Assembly (NCBI GenBank): GCA_963747535.1
Contig: CAVVFX010000017.1
Location: 1,063,674-1,127,673 of the forward strand
Direction: 5' to 3'
DNA: 64,000 nucleotides
From: CAVVFX01 sp963747535
Lineage (GTDB): Bacteria > Acidobacteriota > Terriglobia > Bryobacterales > Bryobacteraceae
The notes beneath the pieces are model-generated. The model saw only the letters and a list, made by a program, of their open reading frames with translations. It did not search any database and was not told where the DNA came from. Position numbers and translations under genes: made by a program. The stretch's first letter is position 1, and every line of letters starts with the position of its first letter. Below are positions 40,666 through 50,010 of this stretch, piece after piece.

Positions 40666-42108
40666 ATGCGTCCATGTGTTCTACTCCTCTTCTTGACGCC
40701 CCAGCTCTTTCTCCGTGCCCAACAGCCGCCGACGCTCGATATCCAATGGGACGCCGTTTCCCAGGTTTCAAGAACGACTCCGACATTGCAGGTGGTGGTC
40801 AACCCGATGCTCAGCCGCTCTTCCCCGGTTCACGACCAGGTCTTCCGGGCGCTGCGGGACCTGGGCGCCGATTATGTCCGATATGTTCCATGGCTTCCCT
40901 ATCCGCGGCTCGCAATAGCGGAACTCGAGCCTGGCATCTGGGACACCGGCGCGATCGATCCCATGACCGTCGACTTCTTCAAGGCCACTGAGGGTCATTC
41001 CACTATTCTCAACTTCAGTACCATACCCGCGTGGCTCTTTGTAACTCCTCAGCCAGTAACTTATCCCAAGGATCCAAATGAAGCGTTCTGGAGTTATACC
41101 CAAGGTAAGGAACTTCGTGAGGGCGGCTTACAGGACTTAGCGAACTATTATGCCCGGTTGGTGAGTTGGTATACCAGGGGCGGATTCACCGATCGCCAAG
41201 GCAAGGAGCACAGGTCCGATTTTCATTTCCGAATTCCATATTGGGAGGTTTTCAATGAACCGGACATTGAACACGAGACCTCGCCGGAGGACTACACCGC
41301 GCGTTATGACGCGGTCGTCGCGGCGATTCATGCGGTGTCTCCGGAAACGAAGTTCGTCGGATTAGGACTGGCCTTTCCCAGCCGGTTCCCGGAACATTTC
41401 GAGTACTTTCTGAACCACCAGAACCATCGGCACGGCACGCCGCTCGACATGATCTCTTATCACTTCTACGCCACGCCGGCAGTTGGCGAGACGCCGGATC
41501 ACTGGCAGTATACATTTTTCGATCAGGCCGAAAGATTCATCGACACCGTACGCTACATCGAGCAGATCCGCAAACGTCTGTCGCCGGAGACGCGGACTAC
41601 GCTCGATGAAATCGGCAGTATTCTACCCGGCGATCCGGCGGGCTCGAAGACGGGCATTCCAGATATCTACTGGAATGCTTCCGGCTCGCTCTACGCGCAT
41701 GTTTACCTGGAGACGATGAAGCTGGGCATCGATATTGTTGGCGAATCCCAGTTAGTGGGCTATCCTTCGCAGTTTCCCAGTGTCAGCATGATCGATTGCA
41801 GCACCGGACGTCCCAATGCACGGTACTGGGTGCTGAAGCTGATCCACGATCACCTGGGTCCCGGAGATAAACTCGTGCAGACGAGGCTAGGCGGCCAAGC
41901 CATCGATGCACAAGCCTTCGTGACCGCGAAGGACCACGCGCTGCTGCTGATCAACAAGCGCAATAGTAAGGCAGCATTGCATCTCCGCGCTCCGTGGAAC
42001 GATGCGACGCTGGCAGTCGTGGACTCGGCCGAAATCCGCTCAACGCCGTTTTCAGGAACAACGATAGAACTGGCCCCGTTTGCGGTGGCTGTATTGTTCG
42101 GGAATTGA
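40666..42108 (+). CDS. Exported GH39-like glycoside hydrolase
   Basis: 480 residues with a signal peptide (VLLLFLTPQLFLRAQQ). Clan GH-A fold: acid/base Glu198 in WEVFNEPDIEHETSPED, nucleophile Glu315 in TRTTLDEIGSILPGD, and MISYHFYATPAVG between them. It looks like the GH39 / xylosidase-alpha-iduronidase branch, though GH79 and GH30 relatives share the plan. A beta-sandwich tail (ALLLINKRNSKAALHLRAPW, IELAPFAVAVLFGN) follows. It probably acts in the periplasm on a plant or microbial glycan. Divergent from the isomerase-like gene (shared ~100-base region). Confidence 0.8.
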   Translation: MRPCVLLLFLTPQLFLRAQQPPTLDIQWDAVSQVSRTTPTLQVVVNPMLSRSSPVHDQVFRALRDLGADYVRYVPWLPYPRLAIAELEPGIWDTGAIDPMTVDFFKATEGHSTILNFSTIPAWLFVTPQPVTYPKDPNEAFWSYTQGKELREGGLQDLANYYARLVSWYTRGGFTDRQGKEHRSDFHFRIPYWEVFNEPDIEHETSPEDYTARYDAVVAAIHAVSPETKFVGLGLAFPSRFPEHFEYFLNHQNHRHGTPLDMISYHFYATPAVGETPDHWQYTFFDQAERFIDTVRYIEQIRKRLSPETRTTLDEIGSILPGDPAGSKTGIPDIYWNASGSLYAHVYLETMKLGIDIVGESQLVGYPSQFPSVSMIDCSTGRPNARYWVLKLIHDHLGPGDKLVQTRLGGQAIDAQAFVTAKDHALLLINKRNSKAALHLRAPWNDATLAVVDSAEIRSTPFSGTTIELAPFAVAVLFGN

Positions 42109-42230
42109 GAACGGGAATTGACTTGGCCCAAGACGGAAATTGCATTCGGACAGACCGGGCAGGAACGCCCGTCAGGCCAGTCGGAGACTCAGAACTAGCG
42201 TTGTCAGGTCGAGGGTCTCGACTCGTTCAT

Positions 42231-42728
42231 TCACTTGAGGTGTATGGCGTACACGCGATCTTCGGTGCCCGCGGGCATCTTCACCCACAGACACAGGAAT
42301 CCGGCTGCGGGATCTGGAAGTGCGGAAGGCGTGACCTTGTAAATTGAGCCGGATATTGCCTCGGCGCTTGACGGTATGGGCTTCGAATCACCCGCATCGA
42401 CAAAATGCCTGTGCCAGCGTCCCGCTTCGATGCTCGGGAGAAGGAAGACCTTTGCCTCTGCAATCACGGCATTGGGTATGTTGGTGACAAAGCCAAGTGG
42501 AACGGCAGCCTGGGCAATCGGTTGATCGAACTTGAAATTAATCTCCTGACTTATCGGGTCGAACGTCGTGACTCCGTATTGCGTGATCTCCAACAACCCG
42601 GTCGTTGTCAGGGAGTAGACTCCCAAATGAGTCACTTGTTTCGCAATCGCCTCGTCTGATCCGTGGCCGCACCCTGACGAAACCAGAATCAGGAATGCGG
42701 GAGCCGCGAGAGAGAGTTTGTTCAGCAT
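42231..42728 (-). CDS. Putative lipoprotein
   Basis: 165 residues from ATG 42728; AAGGTG lies 9 bases upstream, whereas the GTG at 42740 would sit on top of it. The N-terminus NKLSLAAPAFLILVSSGCGH carries a lipobox (SSGC). The rest is beta-rich: YSLTTTGLLEITQYGVTTFD and GFLCLWVKMPAGTEDRVYAI. No family was recognised. It stands alone between the GH39-like gene and the relic at 42821. Confidence 0.65.
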   Translation of the reverse strand: MLNKLSLAAPAFLILVSSGCGHGSDEAIAKQVTHLGVYSLTTTGLLEITQYGVTTFDPISQEINFKFDQPIAQAAVPLGFVTNIPNAVIAEAKVFLLPSIEAGRWHRHFVDAGDSKPIPSSAEAISGSIYKVTPSALPDPAAGFLCLWVKMPAGTEDRVYAIHLK

Positions 42729-42820
42729 TAAGTTGTTCACCTTGCTCTAGCGTCCCACAAGTGTATCTGATGATCCGTTCTTCACGCATCCCGGAGACAG
42801 CGGCAGGCTGACATTCCTTA

Positions 42821-43185
42821 CTAGGTGATCAAGGCTTGCAGGGGCGAAGTCAGAGGTGAATAAACGTTGTCGCCGAGATATACCGCGGTGACCGAATAGT
42901 TACCGGCGACTGGAGTTGTCGGGCTAAGCGTCGGGATGGTGGCGTTTAGACAAGATCGATGCCTTTAAAAACCTGTTTGTACAGGACTCTTCCGTAGGTC
43001 GCGATGCCGCTGGTCCATTTCGCGGGATCGCTGCCAAGGAAGTAATTGACTCTTCCGGGAAGCGGCTGGGAGCCGGAGATTTCGGCGGCCTGCGCACCGG
43101 CGCGTTTCATCCGCACCAAGGCCGGAGGCTTGCCCTTACCAGAGATGGTTGTTTCCGAGAGATAAAACCCCGGCGGGGACCGCAA
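42821..43185 (-). pseudogene. SBBP-type repeat protein relic with internal deletion
   Basis: Starts with a lead typical of large SBBP-repeat proteins: SGSQPLPGRVNYFLGSDPAK, IATYGRVLYKQVFKGIDLV, then a stop at 42946. Right after, in another frame, comes the end of an Ig-like (Big_3-style) module, PTTPVAGNYSVTAVYLGDNV and YSPLTSPLQALIT, with its own stop at 42821. The whole middle of the protein, usually several hundred residues, is missing, so this is a deleted gene. A stretch of 300 bases (43186-43486) to the right holds nothing recognised. Confidence 0.65.
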
Positions 43186-43486
43186 GAATCTGAAGACGGT
43201 GTGTTATGCCGCTCTGCGGGCCTCCGCTCCACATGTGCGGCCTGGCCCAGCACTCGCCGCGCAGCGGACGCGAGGGTCACCCAGACGTCAATGTGTTCAA
43301 AGAAGTGCTCACAGACGAACGGTAGATTAGGCGCGAAGACCTGCTAAAGGGCAATCGGCGGTCAAGCCGAGCCGAAAGGTTTTGATACAGTTTTGAGACG
43401 CTTGGCCGAAGAGAAAGCGAAAGCAGCAGAAAGCGGGTTTGGAAAAAGTTGAGAAGTGTCCTAGAATGAATAAGTCAGCAAAATGT

Positions 43487-43563
43487 CGGGGCGTAGCGCA
43501 GCCTGGTAGCGCACCTGCCTTGGGCGCAGGGGGTCGGGCGTTCAAATCGCCCCGCCCCGACCA
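43487..43563 (+). tRNA. tRNA-Pro (UGG)
   Basis: A complete tRNA with encoded CCA. Acceptor stem CGGGGCG (43487-43493) pairs with CGCCCCG before A-CCA. The D arm is GCGC-AGCCTGGTA-GCGC, the anticodon stem CCTGC/GCAGG with loop CTTGGGC and anticodon TGG (43521-43523), and the T arm GGGCG-TTCAAAT-CGCCC. The 3' half is repeated at 52974, so this gene is the likely integration target. Confidence 0.96.
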
Positions 43564-43564
43564 A
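43518..43564 (+). repeat. att core, left copy (3' half of tRNA-Pro)
   Basis: CCTTGGGCGCAGGGGGTCGG through the CCA and AAT matches 52974-53020 with a single mismatch (T to G at 43547). The match starts in the anticodon stem and covers the 3' half of the tRNA, as usual for tyrosine-recombinase integration sites. The sequence similarity continues, less exact, into the integrase remnant on the right. Confidence 0.88.
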
Positions 43565-43745
43565 TCTTCCACTGATTCTAAAAGAGTTGATCAATCGCCG
43601 TTCCATCGTTTTCGCCTATCCTTTGCCTCGACTGTGCCAAAACTGTGCCGAAATCCCTCTCAGTTTGGCCGCACTGTGCCAAAACTCAATCCGCTTTCGT
43701 TTGCCTGGCGATTGAGCTTGGCTGAGGGCAATGGAAGCCGCATGG
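43565..43745 (-). pseudogene. 3' remnant of a tyrosine recombinase overlapping tRNA-Pro (left)
   Basis: On the minus strand this reads, with frame changes, AKLNRQANESG, then FGTV-type words, STLLESVEDWSGRGDLNARP and APKAG, the last part covering the tRNA. It aligns with the copy at 53021-53262 (AKLNRFANETG; VGAGRFERPTPCAQG). C-termini that overlap a tRNA are the mark of integrases of genomic islands. The rest of the gene is gone. Confidence 0.6.
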
Positions 43746-43789
43746 CCGTTACGTTGGGCGTGAGAGCGCTTCGTTAGAAAACGATGCAA

Positions 43790-44213
43790 ACGCCGTAGGA
43801 TTTGATCGAGAGCGCGTAGGGATCAACATCGCACGGCAACTAGAAGACTGGCAGACCGCGGGCGATGAGCGAATCTGGAAGTTAATCATCTCCCCGGAAT
43901 TCGGTGATCGGGTAGATCTCTCACCCTGACACGCGATCTGATCGAACGGATGGAGAACCATCTCGGCACGGACCTCGAATGGGCGGCGGTGGAGCACCAC
44001 AATACGGAGCATCCGCATGTTAAGGTGGTGGTCCGAGGAGTGAGAAGCAGCGGCGAATCTCTTCCTTTGAACCGGGACTATGTGCAGCAAGGGATTCGGA
44101 ACATTGCCGCGGATCTGTGTACCCGCCAACTTGGTTACCGCACGGAACTCGATTCGTTCGAGTCCGAGCGCCGTGAAATCACCGAGAAGCGCTTCACCTC
44201 GCTCGACCGGTAG
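43790..44213 (+). pseudogene. Relaxase (DUF3363 type) relic
   Basis: A first frame reads ARQLEDWQTAGDERIWKLII and SPEFGDRVDL, then after a frame change comes DLIERMENHLGTDLEWAAVE, HHNTEHPHVKVVVRGV, LCTRQLGYRTELDSFESERR and EKRFTSLDR. The HHNTEHPHVKVVVRG block is the metal-binding histidine triad of MobA/VirD2-like relaxases that nick conjugative elements at oriT. Only about 140 residues of an expected 600 or more remain. It lies right after the left integrase remnant, so the former element was mobilisable or conjugative. Confidence 0.75.
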
Positions 44214-44254
44214 GCTTCTGAGAGGTGCGCAGGCGCCAAGCTCAGACCTTGAAC

Positions 44255-44465
44255 CGCAGTACTTCGCGGTTATTCGGAATCCGTCCGGCCCGGACGAGGT
44301 GGATGAAGCGTTCTATAGCCAGCATGCGGTCGGCACACTCCCGGCACTCAGACAGGTGGTGCTCGATTCCGGCGCAAATGTGCCCGCCTGAGGCAATACC
44401 GGCACCAAAGCAAGTGTTCCTCGATCAAATCGAGTTCTGGCCCCGTGATCGCATCGAGTAAGCAG
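44255..44465 (-). pseudogene. Possible zinc-finger anti-sigma-type fragments
   Basis: In two minus frames: LDAITGPELDLIEEHLLWCR with YC, and GIEHHLSECRECADRMLAIE. Both fit the His-x3-Cys-x2-Cys pattern of the small zf-HC2 type domains common in Acidobacteriota. They are too short and broken to be functional, and the call rests on the pattern alone. Confidence 0.3.
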
Positions 44466-44594
44466 CTACAGCGTACGGGCTTGCGCCAAGCTGTTTGTGC
44501 AATCCATCAGTGAATAACGTTGCACGAGAGACTGCAAACTGGAACAGCTCATCGTTCAGCTCCTGGCTGACGATTCACCAAGGCGCTCCGTGGC

Positions 44595-44770
44595 AAGTTC
44601 AGGGAGTTCCGGAACAGGCTAGTCTGGAGATACCACTCGGTATCCGCGACATCCACGTGACCGAGGTAAGTTGCAAGTTTCGACGGTTCACACCCGACGT
44701 CGAGGCCGGCTCGGCACCATTCCACGAGCTTGCGGCGGCGAAACAGCCTGGTTCGAAGGGAGCGCGGACT
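44595..44770 (-). pseudogene. Tyrosine recombinase C-terminal relic
   Basis: One minus frame reads RRKLVEWCRAGLDVGCEPSK, LATYLGHVDVADTEWYLQTS. LATYLGHVxVxDTxWYL is the conserved end of a site-specific recombinase with the catalytic His in LGHVD and the nucleophile Tyr in EWYL. The upstream catalytic Arg part is missing. It differs from the two remnants that overlap the tRNA, so a second recombinase type was present in this zone. Confidence 0.65.
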
Positions 44771-44792
44771 TTGCTTCCTTGTTGAGAGACGA

Positions 44793-46400
44793 TTATTGAA
44801 TGGGCAGCATGGCAGCCGGGCTTGATACTCCGTTGCTGGTAATCACGACCGGCTGATTGCCGCTCGCAAGGCCGGAAGGAATCGCCGCATTGACCTGATA
44901 GAGTCCCACGTAGCCTGGGGCCAGGCCGGCGTAGGAGACCGCAGCCGGCGATCCACCGATGGACACCGTCGGAGTGAGAGTGGTATTCGCCGCTCCTGAG
45001 GCTGCCGCGCCGTCCGCGGGGGCGGAAGTCACCACGCCTAAGCCGGTGCAATAGATCAGTACCGTTTCGCCGGCAACCGCCGGACTGCTGGTATTGGCGA
45101 GCGAAAAATCAGCATGAAGAATAGCCCCGTAGACGATCGAGCCGGCGGTAAAAGTGAAGATTCCTGGCTGCACGCCAAGCACCGGCGCCGTGATTGTGTT
45201 GCCGGAGACGCCGTTATCGATGACCTGGACCGTCGCCGAAGGCAAGCCGGCGATTTCATAAGGGACCTGGAAATTGATCTGCTGTTGGCCGCCGACGTTA
45301 TCGACGGCGAAGATCGGCGCCGCGGTCCCATTCACGAGCACCTGGACGTTCAGCAACGCGGTGGGCAGCGGCAACCCGCTCGCCAGGTTAATACCGTTGG
45401 CGGAGGTGAGATTCGTTCCGAAAATGCTGGCGATTTCGCCTGGCACCAGGCCGCCGGAAAGAAAGCTTGCGCCATTGACCACTCCGTTATTCGCGATGGC
45501 GGGCACCTGAACCGTTCCGGTAGCGGCGGACTGCGCCAGGCTGAAGGTCTGGCCAGCGATACTGACCGTCGCGGTGCGCGCGGCGCCCGCGTTGCCGGCT
45601 GTGTTCAGGGAGACGGAACCCGATCCGGCGCCCAGCGCTCCGGCCGTTACCGAAACCCACGGCGCCCAGCTTGCAGCGCTCCATTCGCAGGAGGCGCCGC
45701 TGGCCGTTACGTTGACGGTTGCCGTTCCGCCGGAGAAGGCGACATTGGTGGAAGAACTGCCCAGGGAGTAGGTGCAGGCGCTCGCCGGAGCACTCACCGT
45801 TACCGCTACTTTAGCCGAAAGACTGCCGACCGTCGCGGTCACTGTGGCAGTACCGTTTCCTACCGAAGTCACCAGGCCATCGGCGCTGACGGTTGCGACG
45901 GACGGATTGCTGGACGTCCAGGTCAAGGACGGGGATACGGTCAGGTCCTCCACCGTGCCATTCGCCAAGGTCCCTCCGGCCAGCACCGGCAGTTGCGATC
46001 CGATGCTCGTGAAATTGAGATGGGCGGGGCTGGCGTGCAGGGACACCGGCGTTCCGCCTGGCCCGACCAGCAGCATGAGTGGGTTGGAAATGATCAGGGC
46101 GCCGGCGGTGGAGTATCCGATCGCCGTGATCGGATAGGACGCGGACTGAAGATTAGCCGGTAAGGCGAGGCTGAAGTTGACGGAAGCGGCGGACGCCTGC
46201 GCGCCGATCAATCCCAATGGGCTGCCGCCGGAAAGGGAGACGGCCGTGAAATCGGAGGCTGGAGACATTGTCACGGTGAAGTTGACGGTCGTGCCGGGTG
46301 TTGCCGCCGTGTTGTTGGCAGGCGCGGTGATGGTGACGCTCTGGCTGAAGGCCATGGACGACAGCAGCAGTCCGGCGGCGAGCACACGCCCCAACTTCAC
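44793..46400 (-). CDS. Exported Ig-like/BACON protein with Solibacter-type C-terminal domain
   Basis: 535 residues from GTG 46400, which overlaps the stop of the upstream broken gene (46397-46399); the long frame beyond 46400 is antisense-like. Signal peptide KLGRVLAAGLLLSSMAFSQS. Then an Ig-like module (VTITAPANNTAATPGTTVNF), a Big_2-type module (LTWTSSNPSVATVSADGLVT), a BACON-like module (CEWSAASWAPWVSVTAGALG) and from ~295 the ~230-residue domain seen in large Solibacter families (VVNGASFLSGGLVPGEIASI, QQQINFQVPYEIAG, YCTGLGVVTSAPADG, VGLYQVNAAIPSGL). Its function is unknown; surface or extracellular binding is probable. It is intact although neighbours are decayed. Confidence 0.85.
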   Translation of the reverse strand: MKLGRVLAAGLLLSSMAFSQSVTITAPANNTAATPGTTVNFTVTMSPASDFTAVSLSGGSPLGLIGAQASAASVNFSLALPANLQSASYPITAIGYSTAGALIISNPLMLLVGPGGTPVSLHASPAHLNFTSIGSQLPVLAGGTLANGTVEDLTVSPSLTWTSSNPSVATVSADGLVTSVGNGTATVTATVGSLSAKVAVTVSAPASACTYSLGSSSTNVAFSGGTATVNVTASGASCEWSAASWAPWVSVTAGALGAGSGSVSLNTAGNAGAARTATVSIAGQTFSLAQSAATGTVQVPAIANNGVVNGASFLSGGLVPGEIASIFGTNLTSANGINLASGLPLPTALLNVQVLVNGTAAPIFAVDNVGGQQQINFQVPYEIAGLPSATVQVIDNGVSGNTITAPVLGVQPGIFTFTAGSIVYGAILHADFSLANTSSPAVAGETVLIYCTGLGVVTSAPADGAAASGAANTTLTPTVSIGGSPAAVSYAGLAPGYVGLYQVNAAIPSGLASGNQPVVITSNGVSSPAAMLPIQ

Positions 46401-49262
46401 TTGCAGCCTCCCACCTGGCCCACGGCGACGATGGGCAGGACGGCGAAAGCCGGATCGCTCACTCGGGCATTCAACAGGTTGATGGTCTCGAACGGGACCC
46501 CGGTTATGGCATCCAGGAGGCTGGGAGGCGGAAAGCCCAGCTCGGTCACGGTTCCCGCGCCATGCACGGCATACTGCACGAAGGTCATGTTGCAGGGAGG
46601 TTGCGCAGGGGTTTGGTTCATCTGGATGGAGCAGGCTCCAGTCTGACTGAGCCCGTCCACGGCGCTCGTCAGCGGTACAATCGCATCGCTCTGGGTGGCC
46701 ACGCCGGTGCGGTTCAACGTCAACCATCCCGTAGAGTTGTAATCGTGCAGCGCATAGTCGGTGGAGCAGGCCAATGCCAACACGCCACTGGTGAGTGGGG
46801 AAGTCAGGAAGCCGGCCTCGCGCGACTGTGGGGAGTTGCTGAGGCCGGCGAGTTGCGCGGCGCTCATCTGACCGGCAATGAGCGCCACGGGTATTTGCTT
46901 GTCCGCCGAGCCCTGCAGGGTTCCCAACGCCGGGCTGACGCATTGGCCCTGACCGTCGCCCACCAGGTCGGCGGTGCCCCCGGACACCGTAATTCCGGCA
47001 ACGGTCGCGGACTGGAGCGGATACTCTCCCGCGACGGCCGCCAGGAACCAGAAGCAGGGATTGAGAGGATCGAGCGCCACGATCGATAAAGGAGATCCCA
47101 GGTGCGGAGAACCGATGGTGATCATCTTATGAATCAGCCCTTGCCCGTAATTGGCCGATTGTTTATAGCTGTTGGGCGACGCGGTGAGCACATAGGGCAT
47201 GGTGCGGGCAATCAGGCCCCCCATACTGTGTCCCACCACGTCCACCTGAACCGATGCGATGGGCATATTCATCGCCTGTGGAGACGATTGCGAATAGTTC
47301 ATCAGGGTGTTCTGCATCTGGGGCAGGATCACCTGCGCGTTATAGGCGTACCCCAGCACGTTTTGACTGACGGGATGCGACTGCAGCAGAGTGGAACCCC
47401 GCGCCAAATAATTGGGCTGGATCGCGGTGACGCCGCTCACGATTTTCGACCAATCGGCGCATTGGACATAGAAACGCGGATCGCTCGAGGCCGAATCGCC
47501 GTTGCTGGTGCAGGCGGTCACCAAGGGCGTGAACGATTGCCAGAACACCGGGCTCGACGTGATCCCGTGGATCAACTCGACCGGGGGTCTGACGAGAACC
47601 ACCTTGTAATTGGTGAGCACCGTTCCGCCGGCGGTAGAAATCTGAATGTTGACGGTGCGCATGGCCGCCATCTGGTCGCTCGAGCGGTTGGCATCCGAGC
47701 GCACGAAATCGGCCGGCGACTTGTAGACCACGAATGCCATGGACTCGCCGTTCACGCTCGCCGGTTGTGCCGAAATCGAAGTGGAGAAACCGAAACTGGG
47801 GCCAACGGCCGGTATCAGCGAGCCGTAGTCGACCGACGGGCCAACCGGGTTCATGTTCTCGTCCAGCAGCGTGTAGGTGAGAGTCAGCGAGGTGTTTCCG
47901 CGGAGGAGCACGCGGCTGACGCCATCGGCCGCCACTCCTACTACAGTCCGGCCATTCGTAGCCAGCATCGTGGGATCGGAGATCAGTCCCGATGGGTTGG
48001 CCGTTATTGACCCTGGATTGACGAAATTCGGCTGCGGGTCAACCAGGGTGAGTCCCGTGATTGTCTGGGAAGGAGGAGCACCCGCGGAACCCAGCCCTAG
48101 TTTGTAGATTGAGCCGAAGCTGTTGGGGATAGCGCTGAGCGCGCCATAGAGTGTGCCATCCGGAGTCTGGGTCAATGGCCCCCGGCAAGCGCTCCATTTT
48201 CATAGGGAAACTGATACAGCGGCGTGAACTGGCCGTCGGTCGTAAACTCGAATATCGTGCTGCCGCATGGCGTGCTGAAGGTGCCTCCATTAAACGTGGT
48301 CCCGTACATGTTCCCGTTCACTCCAAGAATGAAAGGAGCATCGGGAGCCCCGATTGCCGAGCCGGTGGCGACGGTACAGGTTCCCGGGACGGCCAGCGGC
48401 GGATAATTCATCGTATTGATCAATGTGGTCAAAACGCCCGTTGGACTGAGACGGAAAATGTATATGCCCTGCTCGGCGCCATAGAAGTTGCCGTCGCCGC
48501 CGTTCACGAGGGTGTAAAGCGGGGATTGGGGGGGCGGCTGCCATCCGGATTGGCATTCTGCGGCGTGATGGGCAAAGGTGCGATGACCGTGACGTCGCCA
48601 TCGGGCGTCATCTGGAAGAATGTCCCGAGGTTGTGCGGCCCGCCCAGGGTGGTGGTTCCGTAAAAGTTGCCGTCGTCGCCTTCCACCAGGCCTAGCGGCG
48701 ACGAGCCTTCGGTGGTGGAGTTGAACTGGTGAAGCGTGTTCACGTCGCCCGCGATTGTGACCTGGAAGATCAGATCGGATTGTCCCGCAAAGACCGTGCG
48801 GGCCGTTCCATAAAGATTTCCGTCGCTGGCCGCGAGCAGTGGACCCCTTGCCTGTGCCCGGTTGGCAAGCGTGCCGAGAACCGTGTAGGTTCCGCCCGAC
48901 GTTATGCGGAACACCACGCCTGAGATTGAGCCGTAGAAACTGCCATCCGAGCCGGTAGTCTACCCAATATTCGAGCCTCCGTTGGCATAAATCTTCGTGA
49001 ATGAGCCGTCCGGCGTCACACTGAAGATGAAGTTGTTCGTCGACCCGTAAAGGTTCCCGTCAGCACCCACCGCCAAGGGGGACGTGGGCGGTCCCCCTGT
49101 TGCTGCGTTGAAGGTGTAGATGGTGGAGAATTGGGGAGCGTTCTGCGCCAGGCAGCGATTCGCGCAGGGCAGGCAGCCCGCGGCTGCCGCGATAAACGCC
49201 AACGTGATGAAACGAGGCGCCGCCCTTCCTGGCGTTCCACGCCGGTTTTCCATGGTGTGCAA
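46397..49262 (-). pseudogene. GloVer-repeat / lipase-like secreted protein, broken in three places
   Basis: Four pieces join to one protein of ~955 residues. The first (from 49262) has a signal region and repeats of GloVer type (SPLAVGADGNLYGSTNNFIF). It ends at an in-frame TAG (48960), but the same frame goes on as GSDGSFYGSISGVVFRITSG, so this is a nonsense change. Single missing bases near 48510 (a C run) and 48175 (a GGGGGCC run) shift the frame twice. The last frame (48175 to 46397) is an alpha/beta-hydrolase with VVGHSMGGLIART and an upstream VELIHGI, like a secreted lipase or PGAP1-type. It sits upstream of and coupled to the TIGR03437-type gene. The intact ancestor would be a secreted lipase or anchor protein. 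Confidence 0.75.
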
Positions 49263-50010
49263 AGCGGCCTCCCTTCACTCACGCTGGGAATTCGGTTGCC
49301 AGAAAGAATATCACAAGGGGCGTATTTTGCGCCAACCACATAAAGGATGGCGGAGGACAGGCGCCACCACCGCTACTGCACCGGCAGCAAGGCGCCGGAG
49401 CAACCCTCACTTGGTAGAAATTCGCGTTAGGTAAAGTTGACTCATGTGGCGACCACTCTCTCAAGTTCCTCGAAGGCCGTATCATGCCAAGGGACCGATT
49501 GCCGGTTGGAAGGCTGTTTGCGCCAGCTACGGAACCCCCGGGCGAGAAGCCAGGTGCAACGTACCCGGTTCCCACGCACGCGAAGGGTCTGCCGCCTGGC
49601 TTAGTTCAACCGGCGTTATCGGAAACCATGCGTCGAGGTGGTCTTGCGCGGTGAAGTCCGGGCCCCAGTTCGGTAATAGTTGCGAGATCTCCTGCGCACC
49701 ACCACGCTTCACTTGGCAGAAAGTCGCGTTGTGTTCCCTTGACCTTTTCGGGACAACTACTGTCTCGTCTATTTCCATAATCGCCGTATCCCGGAGAGTT
49801 GGAGTCGCCAGTTCTACCGCATGCCAACTGGACCGTCCGAATCGACAAACGCTGCGGCGCGAGCGAAGAAATAACCCTCCGATTCTTTCACAAGGTCGGC
49901 GGTAGGCGCCTGAAACGGCCACGGCGGCTGCGGCAGTTGAATACTATGGCTTTCGCGGAGGCCACGCGACGGGAGTGACGGGATCAGCCGGTTGCGTGTA
50001 GCCTTATTAG
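49263..50010 (+). other. 748-base gap with two similar short tracts
   Basis: No gene is supported. Two tracts resemble each other: 49408-49428 and 49710-49730 (CACTTGG-AGAAA-TCGCGTT, 19 of 21 bases), followed in each by GCCGTATC (49476 and 49783). This looks like a diverged duplication about 300 bases apart, perhaps the decayed end of a former gene on the minus strand. AGG lies before GTG 50011. Confidence 0.35.

Noticed and set aside
44793..46943. Very long frame reaching 46943 for the TIGR03437 protein
   Set aside because: The first ~180 residues are Arg/Gly-rich and antisense-like; GTG 46400 with its signal peptide is the natural start.
49444..49905. 153-codon plus frame
   Set aside because: Composition like random GC-rich DNA, overlapping the duplicated tracts; no signal for translation.
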